Assembly: GCA_030625885.1 (NCBI GenBank)
Contig: DAOUPZ010000002.1
Span: forward strand, 1 to 64,000
Length of the DNA stretch: 64,000 nucleotides
Direction: 5' to 3'
Source: Clostridia bacterium
GTDB taxonomy: Bacteria; Bacillota; DAOUPZ01
Part shown: positions 55,940 through 64,000 of the stretch, piece after piece
Numbering within the stretch: position 1 is the first letter of the stretch
Layout of the letters: each line of letters begins with the position of its first letter
The notes under the pieces: generated by a model
The model's input: only the letters and a program-made list of their open reading frames with translations
Told to the model about the DNA's origin: nothing
The model's database searches: none
Translations under genes and position numbers: made by a program

Positions 55940-55963
55940 AAAAATGCCATATGGCATTTTTTT
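55938..55963 (+). terminator. Terminator after the Asp-rich gene
   Basis: AAAAAATGCCAT/ATGGCATTTTTTT palindrome and T-run overlapping the stop codon. It also ends the herA-sbcDC transcript. Confidence 0.9.
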
Positions 55964-56100
55964 ATTTTTTAAGAACTATTAAGAGATTTGTCTAAAGAAT
56001 AATCCTTAAAATGCCGAAAATAATATTTGATAGACGATTAGCTTTAAAATCAATAATTTCCAACCCTTTATGAAAATAGGTCCTATTAAGCGAAGGAAAG

Positions 56101-56145
56101 ATGGGGACATTCCACGAGGTATAAGTGGTGTATCCCCATGTTGCC
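56101..56145. repeat. REP-like palindrome with GGGGACA arm
   Basis: ATGGGGACATTCC at 56101 and GTGTATCCCCATGTTGC at 56128 form an imperfect palindrome; the order of elements and loop (GAGGTATAAGTGGTG) match the element at 16480-16532. The remaining gap from 55964 to 56239 shows no gene. Confidence 0.7.
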
Positions 56146-56239
56146 AGAGCAGTTTTAAATGTAAATATATATAGGGATAACACCCATTAGTTTTAAATGG
56201 GTATTTAGTATTACTACTTTACTTTAGAGGAGGATCAAT

Positions 56240-59200
56240 ATGTTAAGAAAGATGAAAAGATGTATCAGTATTTTGGGGATGGTATTTCTCATAGGAACGA
56301 TGATGTTGTCTGGCACAAGTTTTGGGGCAGGTTCCGAATTGACAGGAATTGCTGCCGGGTTCAGTCATGCCCTTGTTGCTAAGAGCGATGGAACGGTTTG
56401 GGCGTGGGGGAATAATGATTACGGACAGCTGGGAGATGGTACATCGGGATGGGATGCCAACAAAACAGAACCGGTTCAAGTACTGGGACTATCAGATGTT
56501 AAGAATGTTGTTGGAGGAGAAAATTACTCTTTAGCAATTAAAAATGATGGAACGGTTTGGGCTTGGGGGTTCAATGGTGACGGTCAACTAGGAGAAGGAA
56601 CATTAGAAAATAAAAAAACGCCGGTTGAAGTATCCGGGTTAACAGATGTTCAAAAGATTAGTGCGGGTAGGTATCATGTCCTCGCACTTAAAAATGATGG
56701 AACCGTTTGGGTCTGGGGAGACAATCAATATGGTCAGCTGGGTGATGGCACAACAACGTCCAAACAGATTCCGGTTCAAATACCCGATTTAACAGATGTT
56801 ATTGATATCGCTGCTGGATTTTCTCACTCATTAGTTGTTAAATCGGATGGTAGTGTCTGGGCCTGGGGACGTAATAATTATGGTGAACTGGGAGATGGGA
56901 CAACCACAGACCGTTTGAATCCGGTAAGAGTAATGGACAGAAATGATATAACAGATTATCTGACGGATGCGCAACATGTTTCTGCCGGTCTTGATTATTC
57001 CATGGTACTTAAAAATGATGGTAGAGTGTGGACGTGGGGTTATAATGGTTATGGACAATTAGGGAACGGTAGTAAAGCTACGAGTAAAGAACCTGTGGAG
57101 GTAGCAGGCGTTTCTGCTATAAAGGCAATTGCGGCAGGGCGATATCATGCTGCTGTTCTTACGGATAGTGGTAGTGTTTATACCTGGGGACGTAATAACT
57201 ATGGTCAATTGGGAGATGGGACAACTATAACCCATGATACGCCTCAGGATATCGGATTGAGTAATGTCGAAACAGTTTTTACGGGAGATTATTATACGTT
57301 GGTTTTCAAAAATGATGGTACGATTTGGGCGTGGGGATGTAATGACGATGGTCAACTGGGTAATGGAAGAACGACAAATTCAAATATCCCCGTTCAAACG
57401 AATATAGGGACGGTTAATGTGGATCCGCCTCAATTTGTTTTAAGTGTCCCTGCCAATAATACAACCGATATTCCTGTTGAGCAATGGGTTACGGTTAAGT
57501 TTAACAAGGAACTGAAGCCGGAAGTAGATGAAAGTCAGATTATGTTTAAAGCAGGAACAACGAGTGTTGGTTTTGACAGCGAAATTACCAATACCGATAC
57601 CCTTAAGCTAACGCCTAAAAGTAATTTGGCTTATAATACGACCTATACGGTGACGATTAAATCCGGAGCCGTACAAGATACAATCGGTAATCTATTCAAT
57701 GGAACATATACCCTGATCTTTACAACAGAAGCGTCTAATGAACCGAGTTGGTCTTCAGGATGGGAAGAAAATGTTGAAATAACAGAAGGAATTCCTGTAG
57801 GGGAAAAAGCAAATGTGAATTTAACCTGGCCTGAAGCAGTAGATGATGGCGGAATTCAGTATTATAGGGCTTATCAGTCAAAAATAACGCTACAGGAAGG
57901 TCAAAGCTTTGAAGATATTGATCTTACCAGTGTAGCAGAAACAGATTGGGAATTTGCAGATGTGCTTGAAGGGACAGTTAACACCTGTAATTTTACAAAT
58001 TTAGAAACAAACGCAATATATGTATTGAAAATTGAAGCAGGTGATAACGAGGGGAATTGGAGCAGCAGTCCGCTCTGGGTGAAAATTAGAACAGCAGATA
58101 CAAAGGCACCTTTATGGCCGGACGAATGGATAGCAGATCCACAAGAATTTAAAGTGGGAGCTATTAAGGACACCATTGGAAGGTCGAGTTTTGTGTTAGG
58201 GTGGATGCCTGCCGAGGATAACAGAGATGTTGCAGGGTATGGGATTGAAGTATACAAGAGCGATGGCGATATACTTTTGTATACATATGATCCTTTAGAT
58301 AGTATGCTTGTATTGCAAGAAAATAAACAACTGGAAGGCGAAGCAGATACATATTCGGTGTATACGTATAATATTACCGGGTTGGAAGAAGGCATTACAT
58401 ATTACGTTAAAATTAAAGCTTATGATGAAGTTGGGAATGATTCAAGCGTAAAACAATCGGGTGATATTAAAACGAATGGGACGTCTGTAGTTGATGTAAC
58501 AGGGCCGACGTTTCAAAGTAGTTGTTTTGATGGGGTAGAAGGTGTATCTGCAAGTATTGTCAGGATTCCCGTTAATTTTAGTGAACCCATCAAAGCGGGA
58601 AATGTGAATCATATTGATATTCAAGATAGTTTGGCTAATGCTGTTAACTATCATGTTGATGAGATCGTAGGTAGTACTTTATATCTCCTGACAGATGATC
58701 CAGTGAATTCGGAAGAAACGTATACGGTTACGATTCCTGTTGATGCCATTATGGATATGGCAGGTAATACTTTGAATGCTGAAAAAACTTTTTCATTTAA
58801 CACAGTAAAGAACGAACCTGTTGAATTAAAAGTAGAGGATACATGGGGAAATCCTGATCGTGATATCTCTGTTCCTATTATGGTCAGCAATGGTGGTGGT
58901 ATGGCAGGGTTTCAGTTTAAAGTAAGTTATAACCCAAACTTACTTTCCGTATTAGGCGTGGAAGAAGGCGAACTTATTATTACGAATGAAAGTAGTACGG
59001 GGACAGGTTGGACCGTTCAAAGTGATTTTTCCTCAGGCAGCATCACGGTCATTGGCTATAATTCTAATGCACAAGAGCTGGATTTAGGAAAGGGAGAGTT
59101 AGTAAAACTCAAATTTGCAGTGGCGGAAAATGCCCAAAAAGGTGATTTTACAAATCTATCTTTTGAAGAATGTGTGGTGAGTGATCGCTGGGGGTTAAAT

Positions 59201-59440
59201 CCCATAAATGTTGTGACAACAGATGGGCAGGTTAATATTTCAATCTGTAAAAAAGGTGATGCAAACGCTAATGATACGATTGATATTAATGATATTATAC
59301 GGGCATTAAATATCATTATGGGTGAAATTACACCAACGATTGACGAGGCATATGGAGTAGATGCTAATGATGATGGGGTGACTAATGTAGGAGACATTAT
59401 TTGGATTGCGGATGAGATTTTTGGCAGACCACATAATTGA
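56240..59440 (+). CDS. Seven-bladed RCC1-repeat surface protein with cohesin and dockerin modules
   Basis: 1066 residues. Signal peptide (1-29), seven RCC1 blades (about 35-395; pattern KNDGTVWAWGxNxxGQLGDG), an SbsA-type Ig-like domain (about 397-500), two fibronectin-III-like domains (about 505-745), a second SbsA-like domain (about 755-855), a cohesin domain (about 858-1003; VPIMVSNGGGMAGFQFKVSY) and a type I dockerin (about 1004-1066; GDANANDTIDINDII, VDANDDGVTNVGDII). Seven blades make a full propeller. Cohesin and dockerin on one protein suggest chain-like assembly outside cellulosomes. RBS GAGGAGGA. Confidence 0.93.
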   Translation: MLRKMKRCISILGMVFLIGTMMLSGTSFGAGSELTGIAAGFSHALVAKSDGTVWAWGNNDYGQLGDGTSGWDANKTEPVQVLGLSDVKNVVGGENYSLAIKNDGTVWAWGFNGDGQLGEGTLENKKTPVEVSGLTDVQKISAGRYHVLALKNDGTVWVWGDNQYGQLGDGTTTSKQIPVQIPDLTDVIDIAAGFSHSLVVKSDGSVWAWGRNNYGELGDGTTTDRLNPVRVMDRNDITDYLTDAQHVSAGLDYSMVLKNDGRVWTWGYNGYGQLGNGSKATSKEPVEVAGVSAIKAIAAGRYHAAVLTDSGSVYTWGRNNYGQLGDGTTITHDTPQDIGLSNVETVFTGDYYTLVFKNDGTIWAWGCNDDGQLGNGRTTNSNIPVQTNIGTVNVDPPQFVLSVPANNTTDIPVEQWVTVKFNKELKPEVDESQIMFKAGTTSVGFDSEITNTDTLKLTPKSNLAYNTTYTVTIKSGAVQDTIGNLFNGTYTLIFTTEASNEPSWSSGWEENVEITEGIPVGEKANVNLTWPEAVDDGGIQYYRAYQSKITLQEGQSFEDIDLTSVAETDWEFADVLEGTVNTCNFTNLETNAIYVLKIEAGDNEGNWSSSPLWVKIRTADTKAPLWPDEWIADPQEFKVGAIKDTIGRSSFVLGWMPAEDNRDVAGYGIEVYKSDGDILLYTYDPLDSMLVLQENKQLEGEADTYSVYTYNITGLEEGITYYVKIKAYDEVGNDSSVKQSGDIKTNGTSVVDVTGPTFQSSCFDGVEGVSASIVRIPVNFSEPIKAGNVNHIDIQDSLANAVNYHVDEIVGSTLYLLTDDPVNSEETYTVTIPVDAIMDMAGNTLNAEKTFSFNTVKNEPVELKVEDTWGNPDRDISVPIMVSNGGGMAGFQFKVSYNPNLLSVLGVEEGELIITNESSTGTGWTVQSDFSSGSITVIGYNSNAQELDLGKGELVKLKFAVAENAQKGDFTNLSFEECVVSDRWGLNPINVVTTDGQVNISICKKGDANANDTIDINDIIRALNIIMGEITPTIDEAYGVDANDDGVTNVGDIIWIADEIFGRPHN

Positions 59441-59476
59441 TGAACAAAATACCTTGTGATAAAGGAGTGGAAATGT

Positions 59477-60484
59477 ATGAGAATAGGAAGCGCTTACATG
59501 AGGGGGGTCTTATGTTTAGCTTTGTTTTTAGGGTTTATATGTTGTCTGGTTCCAAAGAGTCAGGCAGCAACGCCATTGCAATTAAAAATAGGAGATATAA
59601 GTGCTGCTCCGGGTGAAACAATGCAGATGCCTGTTTCGTTAGATAGCACAGGACAAGTAAGCGGCGTGCAGTTCGACTTGATTTACGATAGCGATTTACT
59701 GATCTGCCAGAATATTAGAGTAGGAGGAATCGATTCCGATTTTTCATTTATGGCTAATGAAATTGAGCTGGGGAAGCAAAGAGTTATCATCTACAGCTTA
59801 CACGATTTAACCTTAACAGCAGGTAATCAGACCATCGTATTTGTTAATTTTCAGGTTAAACAAAATGCTATAAAAGGACAAAATTGCGAATTGAATTTGA
59901 ATGAAGTTTGCTTATCGGATGCAGATGCAAAAATGATTGAAGGTGTCATTGTAGCAGACGGACAATTTACCGTAGAAAACCTAGAGGGACCTGATGTCAT
60001 TTCACCAACAATTGTGAACATAGATCCAATTCATGGTGAAGATGATGTTCCGGTAAATAAGACGATTGCTATTACTTTCAGTGAGCCGGTACAATCAGGT
60101 GCTACAATGGGATTTGCTAGCTTAAAGACGGGTAATACGCTAGTTGATTTTACCTATAGCTTAGTAGATAACACTTTGCTTTTAACACCAACAAATGATT
60201 TGGCATATGCAACAAATTATGAGGTTCAGATACCTGCTTATGCCGTAAAAGATCAATATGATAACTTTTTAGTAGATGAATATACATATACCTTTACAAC
60301 ATGTAGTAATACCCCTGGCTTAACAGGTGATTTTAACGGGGACAATTGTATAGATATTGAAGATATTTCAACACTGGCTTTGGCGTATGGAACGACACAG
60401 GATAATGAACACATGGATCTTAATGGAGATGGTGTGGTAGATCTTTACGATTTGGTCATTTTAGCGAGAAGTTTAGAATACTAA
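59477..60484 (+). CDS. Secreted cohesin-SbsA-dockerin protein
   Basis: 335 residues: signal peptide (about 1-31, ending PKSQAATP), cohesin-type domain (about 35-165; MPVSLDSTGQVSGVQFDLIY), SbsA Ig-like domain (about 175-275) and type I dockerin (about 280-335; GDFNGDNCIDIEDISTLA, MDLNGDGVVDLYDLV). It shares module types with the upstream RCC1 protein, 36 bases away, so the pair may bind each other. The ATG at 59477 follows AAAGGAGTGG; the GTG at 59456 is rejected. Confidence 0.9.
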   Translation: MRIGSAYMRGVLCLALFLGFICCLVPKSQAATPLQLKIGDISAAPGETMQMPVSLDSTGQVSGVQFDLIYDSDLLICQNIRVGGIDSDFSFMANEIELGKQRVIIYSLHDLTLTAGNQTIVFVNFQVKQNAIKGQNCELNLNEVCLSDADAKMIEGVIVADGQFTVENLEGPDVISPTIVNIDPIHGEDDVPVNKTIAITFSEPVQSGATMGFASLKTGNTLVDFTYSLVDNTLLLTPTNDLAYATNYEVQIPAYAVKDQYDNFLVDEYTYTFTTCSNTPGLTGDFNGDNCIDIEDISTLALAYGTTQDNEHMDLNGDGVVDLYDLVILARSLEY

Positions 60485-60500
60485 AAGGAAATTATAAGGA

Positions 60501-60530
60501 AAAGAATGCTAACATTAGCATTCTTTTTTC
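60501..60530 (+). terminator. Terminator after the cohesin-dockerin gene
   Basis: AAAGAATGCTAA pairs with TTAGCATTCTTT, followed by TTTTCTTTTTT. Confidence 0.9.
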
Positions 60531-60626
60531 TTTTTTACCACCTATATTCTAAATTTTTATCTTCAAGTGCCGATAAAAGTAATAAGGTTAGCTGTGTCTG
60601 AAAACACTGATAGGAGGCATAAGAAT

Positions 60627-63600
60627 ATGTTGAATCCGTTGTGGCGGAAAAACTTCGCAATATTAATTATAATGGCTATGTTGATCGGCTTTTTGCCCTT
60701 TAATATGCCAATGGCTTTAGGGGCTGATTCTCTTGAGATAATCAGTATAAAATCACTTTTGGATGATGGCACATATTTATCTCCTGCTAAGGGGACGGAA
60801 TCAGGGAATACCATTTTAATTATCAGAGGAAAAGGTTTTGAAAATGGGGTTCAAGTTTATATTGATGAGCCCGATCAAGCGCAAAAGATGGCAACGCTTA
60901 TCAGTCTAAATGCTGATGAAATTTTGGTTAAAACGCCTAATCTTTGGGATAAGGATCAGATGAATCGACCCATGGCGGTTATTGTTAAAAATCCTGATGG
61001 ACAGATGGTCGCTCAGGCAAATGGCTTCAGGTATATAGAGAACCCAATTATTATACAAAATGAGGTTGGGTTGAGAAATGAGATTACATTTTTGAAAGAT
61101 AATAAGGGGAATATTACAGGCAGAGAAGAACAGACATTGATTTATATTCCCGGGAATAATTTTAATGAGGAAATTTATGAGGTTAAGGTTGGCGGGCAAA
61201 GGGCTTCAATTGTAGAACAATGGGATACGGGACTTACAGCAGCTATTCCGGAAAATATCCTAGCTGGTAACCAATACGTTATATCTGTTAAGAATAAATA
61301 TGGAGGGCAGGATGTGACAGAGGCTATTTTACTGGAACCTGTCACACATAATATGACCAGCATTTCTGATATTGAAGTGGTAGTGGGTAAAAATATAACG
61401 ATTTACGGGCAAGGTTTTAACGGCAATCATGTAGATGCTAAAAAGGTATCCAGTGTACGAATAGGGGATAATCCAGCACAGTTTAATATCATATCTGATA
61501 CAGAAATGGAAGCAACCATTGTATCCCCTAAAGACTGGACACTTGAATTTCAGGATATTGATTTAATACTTGAAAATGGCGCAATGGTAACATTAAAAGA
61601 ATGGTTAAAAATTTTACCGACGCCTGTTCCATTTACGATTGAACGGGTTACACCGGATGCGGGGCCTGCTTCAGGTGGTACAGTTATCACGATTATAGGG
61701 ATGGAATTGAATGCGAATATGAAAGTAACAATTGGTGGAAGGGCGGCTGCAGACGTAAAGAAAGTCATACCGTCTGGTCTGAAGGATGGAGAGACGGCCT
61801 TAGAAGCGATAACACCTGCAGGAGAAGAAGGGTTTCAGGATGTTGTTGTAATCAATACCTTGACAGGTGAATCCTTTAATCTGCCTAATGCATTTAATTA
61901 TATCTCCCTATCAGATGCCCTCGTCGTAGCAGATATTAGTTTTCCGGCAAAGGGGTATGAAACGGGTGGAGAATCTATTGATATTTTTGGAAGGAACTTT
62001 GTTCTTTTAAATGAGCATCCTGATTTATATGAAATAGGAACATTGATTGGGAAAGATGAGTTAACATTAAGAACAGATGTTTTTACATATCATGATCCGA
62101 TTAGCGATTTAGATAAGCGTGTTATACGTGAACGGAAACTGGTTGCAACACTTGCGGGGCAAAAAGCTGAATTGCAGAAAATTCTGGTGAATTCAGGAAC
62201 AGGCAATCAAACCATACGAGCAAAAACACCTCGGGTGACGTTAGACCCACGCCAGGCGACGGCAGTTGATGTGGTTGTCACGGTAACAACAACGATTTAT
62301 GAAGTAGACGACGAGGGCACTATCATAAAATCATTAAAAATATTTAGTGAAAATTCTAGGTCACCGATTCAGTATACCTACTTACCTGTGCCCAGTGATC
62401 CTGAAATAACCCGCATTTTATTATTGGAGGATTATCAAAAGCCACAATGGCCGGAAGAAAATGATGTGCCGAAAGGAACGGTAGCAGGCGGTACAGAACT
62501 AATCATCATTGGGGCTGATTTTAGACAGGACCCTGTAGTATATATTGGCGGGAATAAAGCAACGGTAACACAAATAATGGCTTTGTCAGGGGAAACGCAT
62601 GGTAAGCCTAACGGTGCAATTATTGTGAGGACACCGTCTGCCAGCCAAAAAGGGTTAGTAACGATTCGAGTAGAAAATAAAGATAAAGATGAGAGTGGCG
62701 GCGTTGCCGTTAAAGAGAATGCATTTGAATATGTTTCTAACCCTCAGATAGTAAGTATTACGCCTGATATCAGTCCGGTTTCAGGTGGTATCTATGGGAC
62801 AATAACAGGCTCTGATTTTATGGTGGAACAGGATGAAGATGATCAGGTTATTTTACCTAATGTATTAATTGAGAGTCAATATGTTCAGGTGCGCGAGGTT
62901 TTGGATGAAGATGGCAATCAGGTAGATGGCAAGAAAGTGACGTCTGGAACAACGATTAAGTTTTATATTGATGTTGAATATGATCATCCCGGGTTTGTAG
63001 CGGTAAAGATAGAAAATCCTGATGGGGGTCAAGTAGAACAAACTAATGCTTTTGAATTAAAGCCCCTTCCAGCTAAATCTCCTGTTATCACTCAGGTAGA
63101 ACCACTGAAAGGCTCAGTGGATGGGGGAGAGGAAATTGTGATTTCCGGAAGCAATTTTCATTTGGGAGATGAAACTTTGGTAACGATTGATGGCATACCT
63201 GTGACAGATCTTAATGTGTCAAGTAATGGGCAAACCCTAACGGGTAAAACACCACAGGGAAGCGAAGGTCAGAAACCCATTCAGGTTATCAATATGGATG
63301 ATGGGGGTGTAGCAACTTATACTGAATCATTTGAATATGTGCGTATTCGTACGACACCCGAAATTACAAGTGTCGTGCCCAGCCATGGAGGAAAAGGGGC
63401 GACCATATATATTTGGGGGCAGGATTTTGTAACCTCTATAGAAGAAAATGGACAGGTGATTTCTGAAGGAAGCTGTGTTTATTTAGGGGAAGATGAGATA
63501 CCGGCAGACGATATTATTGTTAAAGATGCAACCCGTATTCAGTTTAAGATGCCTGATTTGGGTAGGAAACCGGGAGAATATGTTGTTATCGTAACCAATC

Positions 63601-64000
63601 CAGATACAGCTCGTGCTGAATCTTCAGAACCGTTGCGTTACCAGATCCCTGACAGCAGTCCTCAAATTAAGAGTGTTTTTCCTCAAAGAGGACCGATTGC
63701 GGGGGGGACTATCGTAACCATTGAGGGAACAGATTTTAGAACGGATATAGAAGTTCTTTTTGATGGAATGGCTGCTACTGTATTGGAACAGGATAAAACA
63801 AAGATTATTGTAAAAACACCAGCTAATGCAATAGGAAAATCGGATATAATGGTTGTTAATTATGATGGGGGGAGTACCATCCGGGAAGATGCATTTGAAT
63901 ATGAAATACCCGGGAGTGAACCACAGATTATTTCTGTAGAGCCAGCAAGTGGTACGGCTGCGGGTGGAGATGAAATTATTATTAATGGGCGTGATTTTAG
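60627..64000 (+). CDS. Giant IPT/TIG-repeat surface protein (3' truncated)
   Basis: Open for 1124 codons to the window edge without a stop. ATG 60627 sits behind TAGGAGG. Signal peptide (about 1-32; FAILIIMAMLIGFLPFNMPM), then successive IPT/TIG domains recognisable by their start (VTPDAGPASGGTVITIIG, VEPLKGSVDGGEEIVISG, VFPQRGPIAGGTIVTIEG) and by phrases such as GxxFxxxxxVxIGG; I count at least eight. It is probably an adhesin or a wall-spanning stalk; an anchor (SLH or dockerin) may lie beyond the window. Confidence 0.92.
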   Translation, partial: MLNPLWRKNFAILIIMAMLIGFLPFNMPMALGADSLEIISIKSLLDDGTYLSPAKGTESGNTILIIRGKGFENGVQVYIDEPDQAQKMATLISLNADEILVKTPNLWDKDQMNRPMAVIVKNPDGQMVAQANGFRYIENPIIIQNEVGLRNEITFLKDNKGNITGREEQTLIYIPGNNFNEEIYEVKVGGQRASIVEQWDTGLTAAIPENILAGNQYVISVKNKYGGQDVTEAILLEPVTHNMTSISDIEVVVGKNITIYGQGFNGNHVDAKKVSSVRIGDNPAQFNIISDTEMEATIVSPKDWTLEFQDIDLILENGAMVTLKEWLKILPTPVPFTIERVTPDAGPASGGTVITIIGMELNANMKVTIGGRAAADVKKVIPSGLKDGETALEAITPAGEEGFQDVVVINTLTGESFNLPNAFNYISLSDALVVADISFPAKGYETGGESIDIFGRNFVLLNEHPDLYEIGTLIGKDELTLRTDVFTYHDPISDLDKRVIRERKLVATLAGQKAELQKILVNSGTGNQTIRAKTPRVTLDPRQATAVDVVVTVTTTIYEVDDEGTIIKSLKIFSENSRSPIQYTYLPVPSDPEITRILLLEDYQKPQWPEENDVPKGTVAGGTELIIIGADFRQDPVVYIGGNKATVTQIMALSGETHGKPNGAIIVRTPSASQKGLVTIRVENKDKDESGGVAVKENAFEYVSNPQIVSITPDISPVSGGIYGTITGSDFMVEQDEDDQVILPNVLIESQYVQVREVLDEDGNQVDGKKVTSGTTIKFYIDVEYDHPGFVAVKIENPDGGQVEQTNAFELKPLPAKSPVITQVEPLKGSVDGGEEIVISGSNFHLGDETLVTIDGIPVTDLNVSSNGQTLTGKTPQGSEGQKPIQVINMDDGGVATYTESFEYVRIRTTPEITSVVPSHGGKGATIYIWGQDFVTSIEENGQVISEGSCVYLGEDEIPADDIIVKDATRIQFKMPDLGRKPGEYVVIVTNPDTARAESSEPLRYQIPDSSPQIKSVFPQRGPIAGGTIVTIEGTDFRTDIEVLFDGMAATVLEQDKTKIIVKTPANAIGKSDIMVVNYDGGSTIREDAFEYEIPGSEPQIISVEPASGTAAGGDEIIINGRDF

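Overview
The window looks like the chromosome of an anaerobic, low-GC, Gram-positive bacterium of the class Clostridia (a Peptococcaceae-like relative is my guess; the genus cannot be read from the sequence). Reasons: strong AGGAGG ribosome-binding sites with frequent TTG and GTG starts, SLH-anchored surface proteins, lipoprotein signal peptides, ECF transporters, a VanW-family protein, a split LysO exporter and a ykkC-class riboswitch. I see no rRNA, tRNA, transposase, phage gene or CRISPR array.

Layout. (1) About 1-17.8 kb is an accessory surface/uptake region. It holds an ECF transporter core (two ATPases and EcfT), a MobB-like GTPase, a secreted purple-acid-phosphatase-like enzyme, and a family of secreted proteins, lipoproteins and SLH-anchored proteins. 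These share a domain that resembles the sulfite-oxidase (Oxidored_molyb) fold but lacks the usual molybdenum-ligating cysteine, and several add a chitobiase-C-like domain and Ig-like repeats. An FMN-binding lipoprotein and a probable ECF substrate-binding S component lie in the same region. (2) 18-27.5 kb is housekeeping: typA, a HAD phosphatase, an Fe/Mn superoxide dismutase relative, a bactofilin-like membrane protein, a HIT-domain fusion, a two-gene LysO exporter and aspartokinase. (3) 27.8-46.4 kb is dominated by purine synthesis: guaB, guaA, then purE-purB-purC-purF-purM-purN-purH-purD, with a ykkC-type (probably PRPP-sensing) riboswitch and terminator between purE and purB. A glutamate-rich protein, a membrane coiled-coil protein, a PRC-barrel protein and a VanW protein are interspersed. 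(4) 46.5-54.4 kb encodes an archaeal-style DNA-end-processing set: NurA nuclease, a small associated protein, HerA translocase, SbcD/Mre11 and SbcC/Rad50. (5) 54.4-64 kb returns to surface proteins: an Asp-rich protein, a seven-bladed RCC1 protein ending in cohesin and dockerin modules, a second cohesin-dockerin protein, and a giant IPT/TIG-repeat protein that runs off the window.

The most unusual feature is non-coding. At least fourteen intergenic regions carry short arrays with a strict 7-nt period but different heptamer sequences (AGCAGGT, AACTGAG, TTGACAA, AGTGGAA, AGTAAGT, ATCAGTT, GAACGAG, GCAGTTA). The arrays are joined by a recurring linker close to GGGAAAGATTAAAAGA and are often arranged as nested inverted repeats. 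They lie between purine genes, between recombination genes and at the end of ecfT, and a related fragment appears inside the loop of the riboswitch terminator. They recall the heptameric STRR repeats of cyanobacteria, but mixed families with a common linker are not something I recognise in Clostridia.
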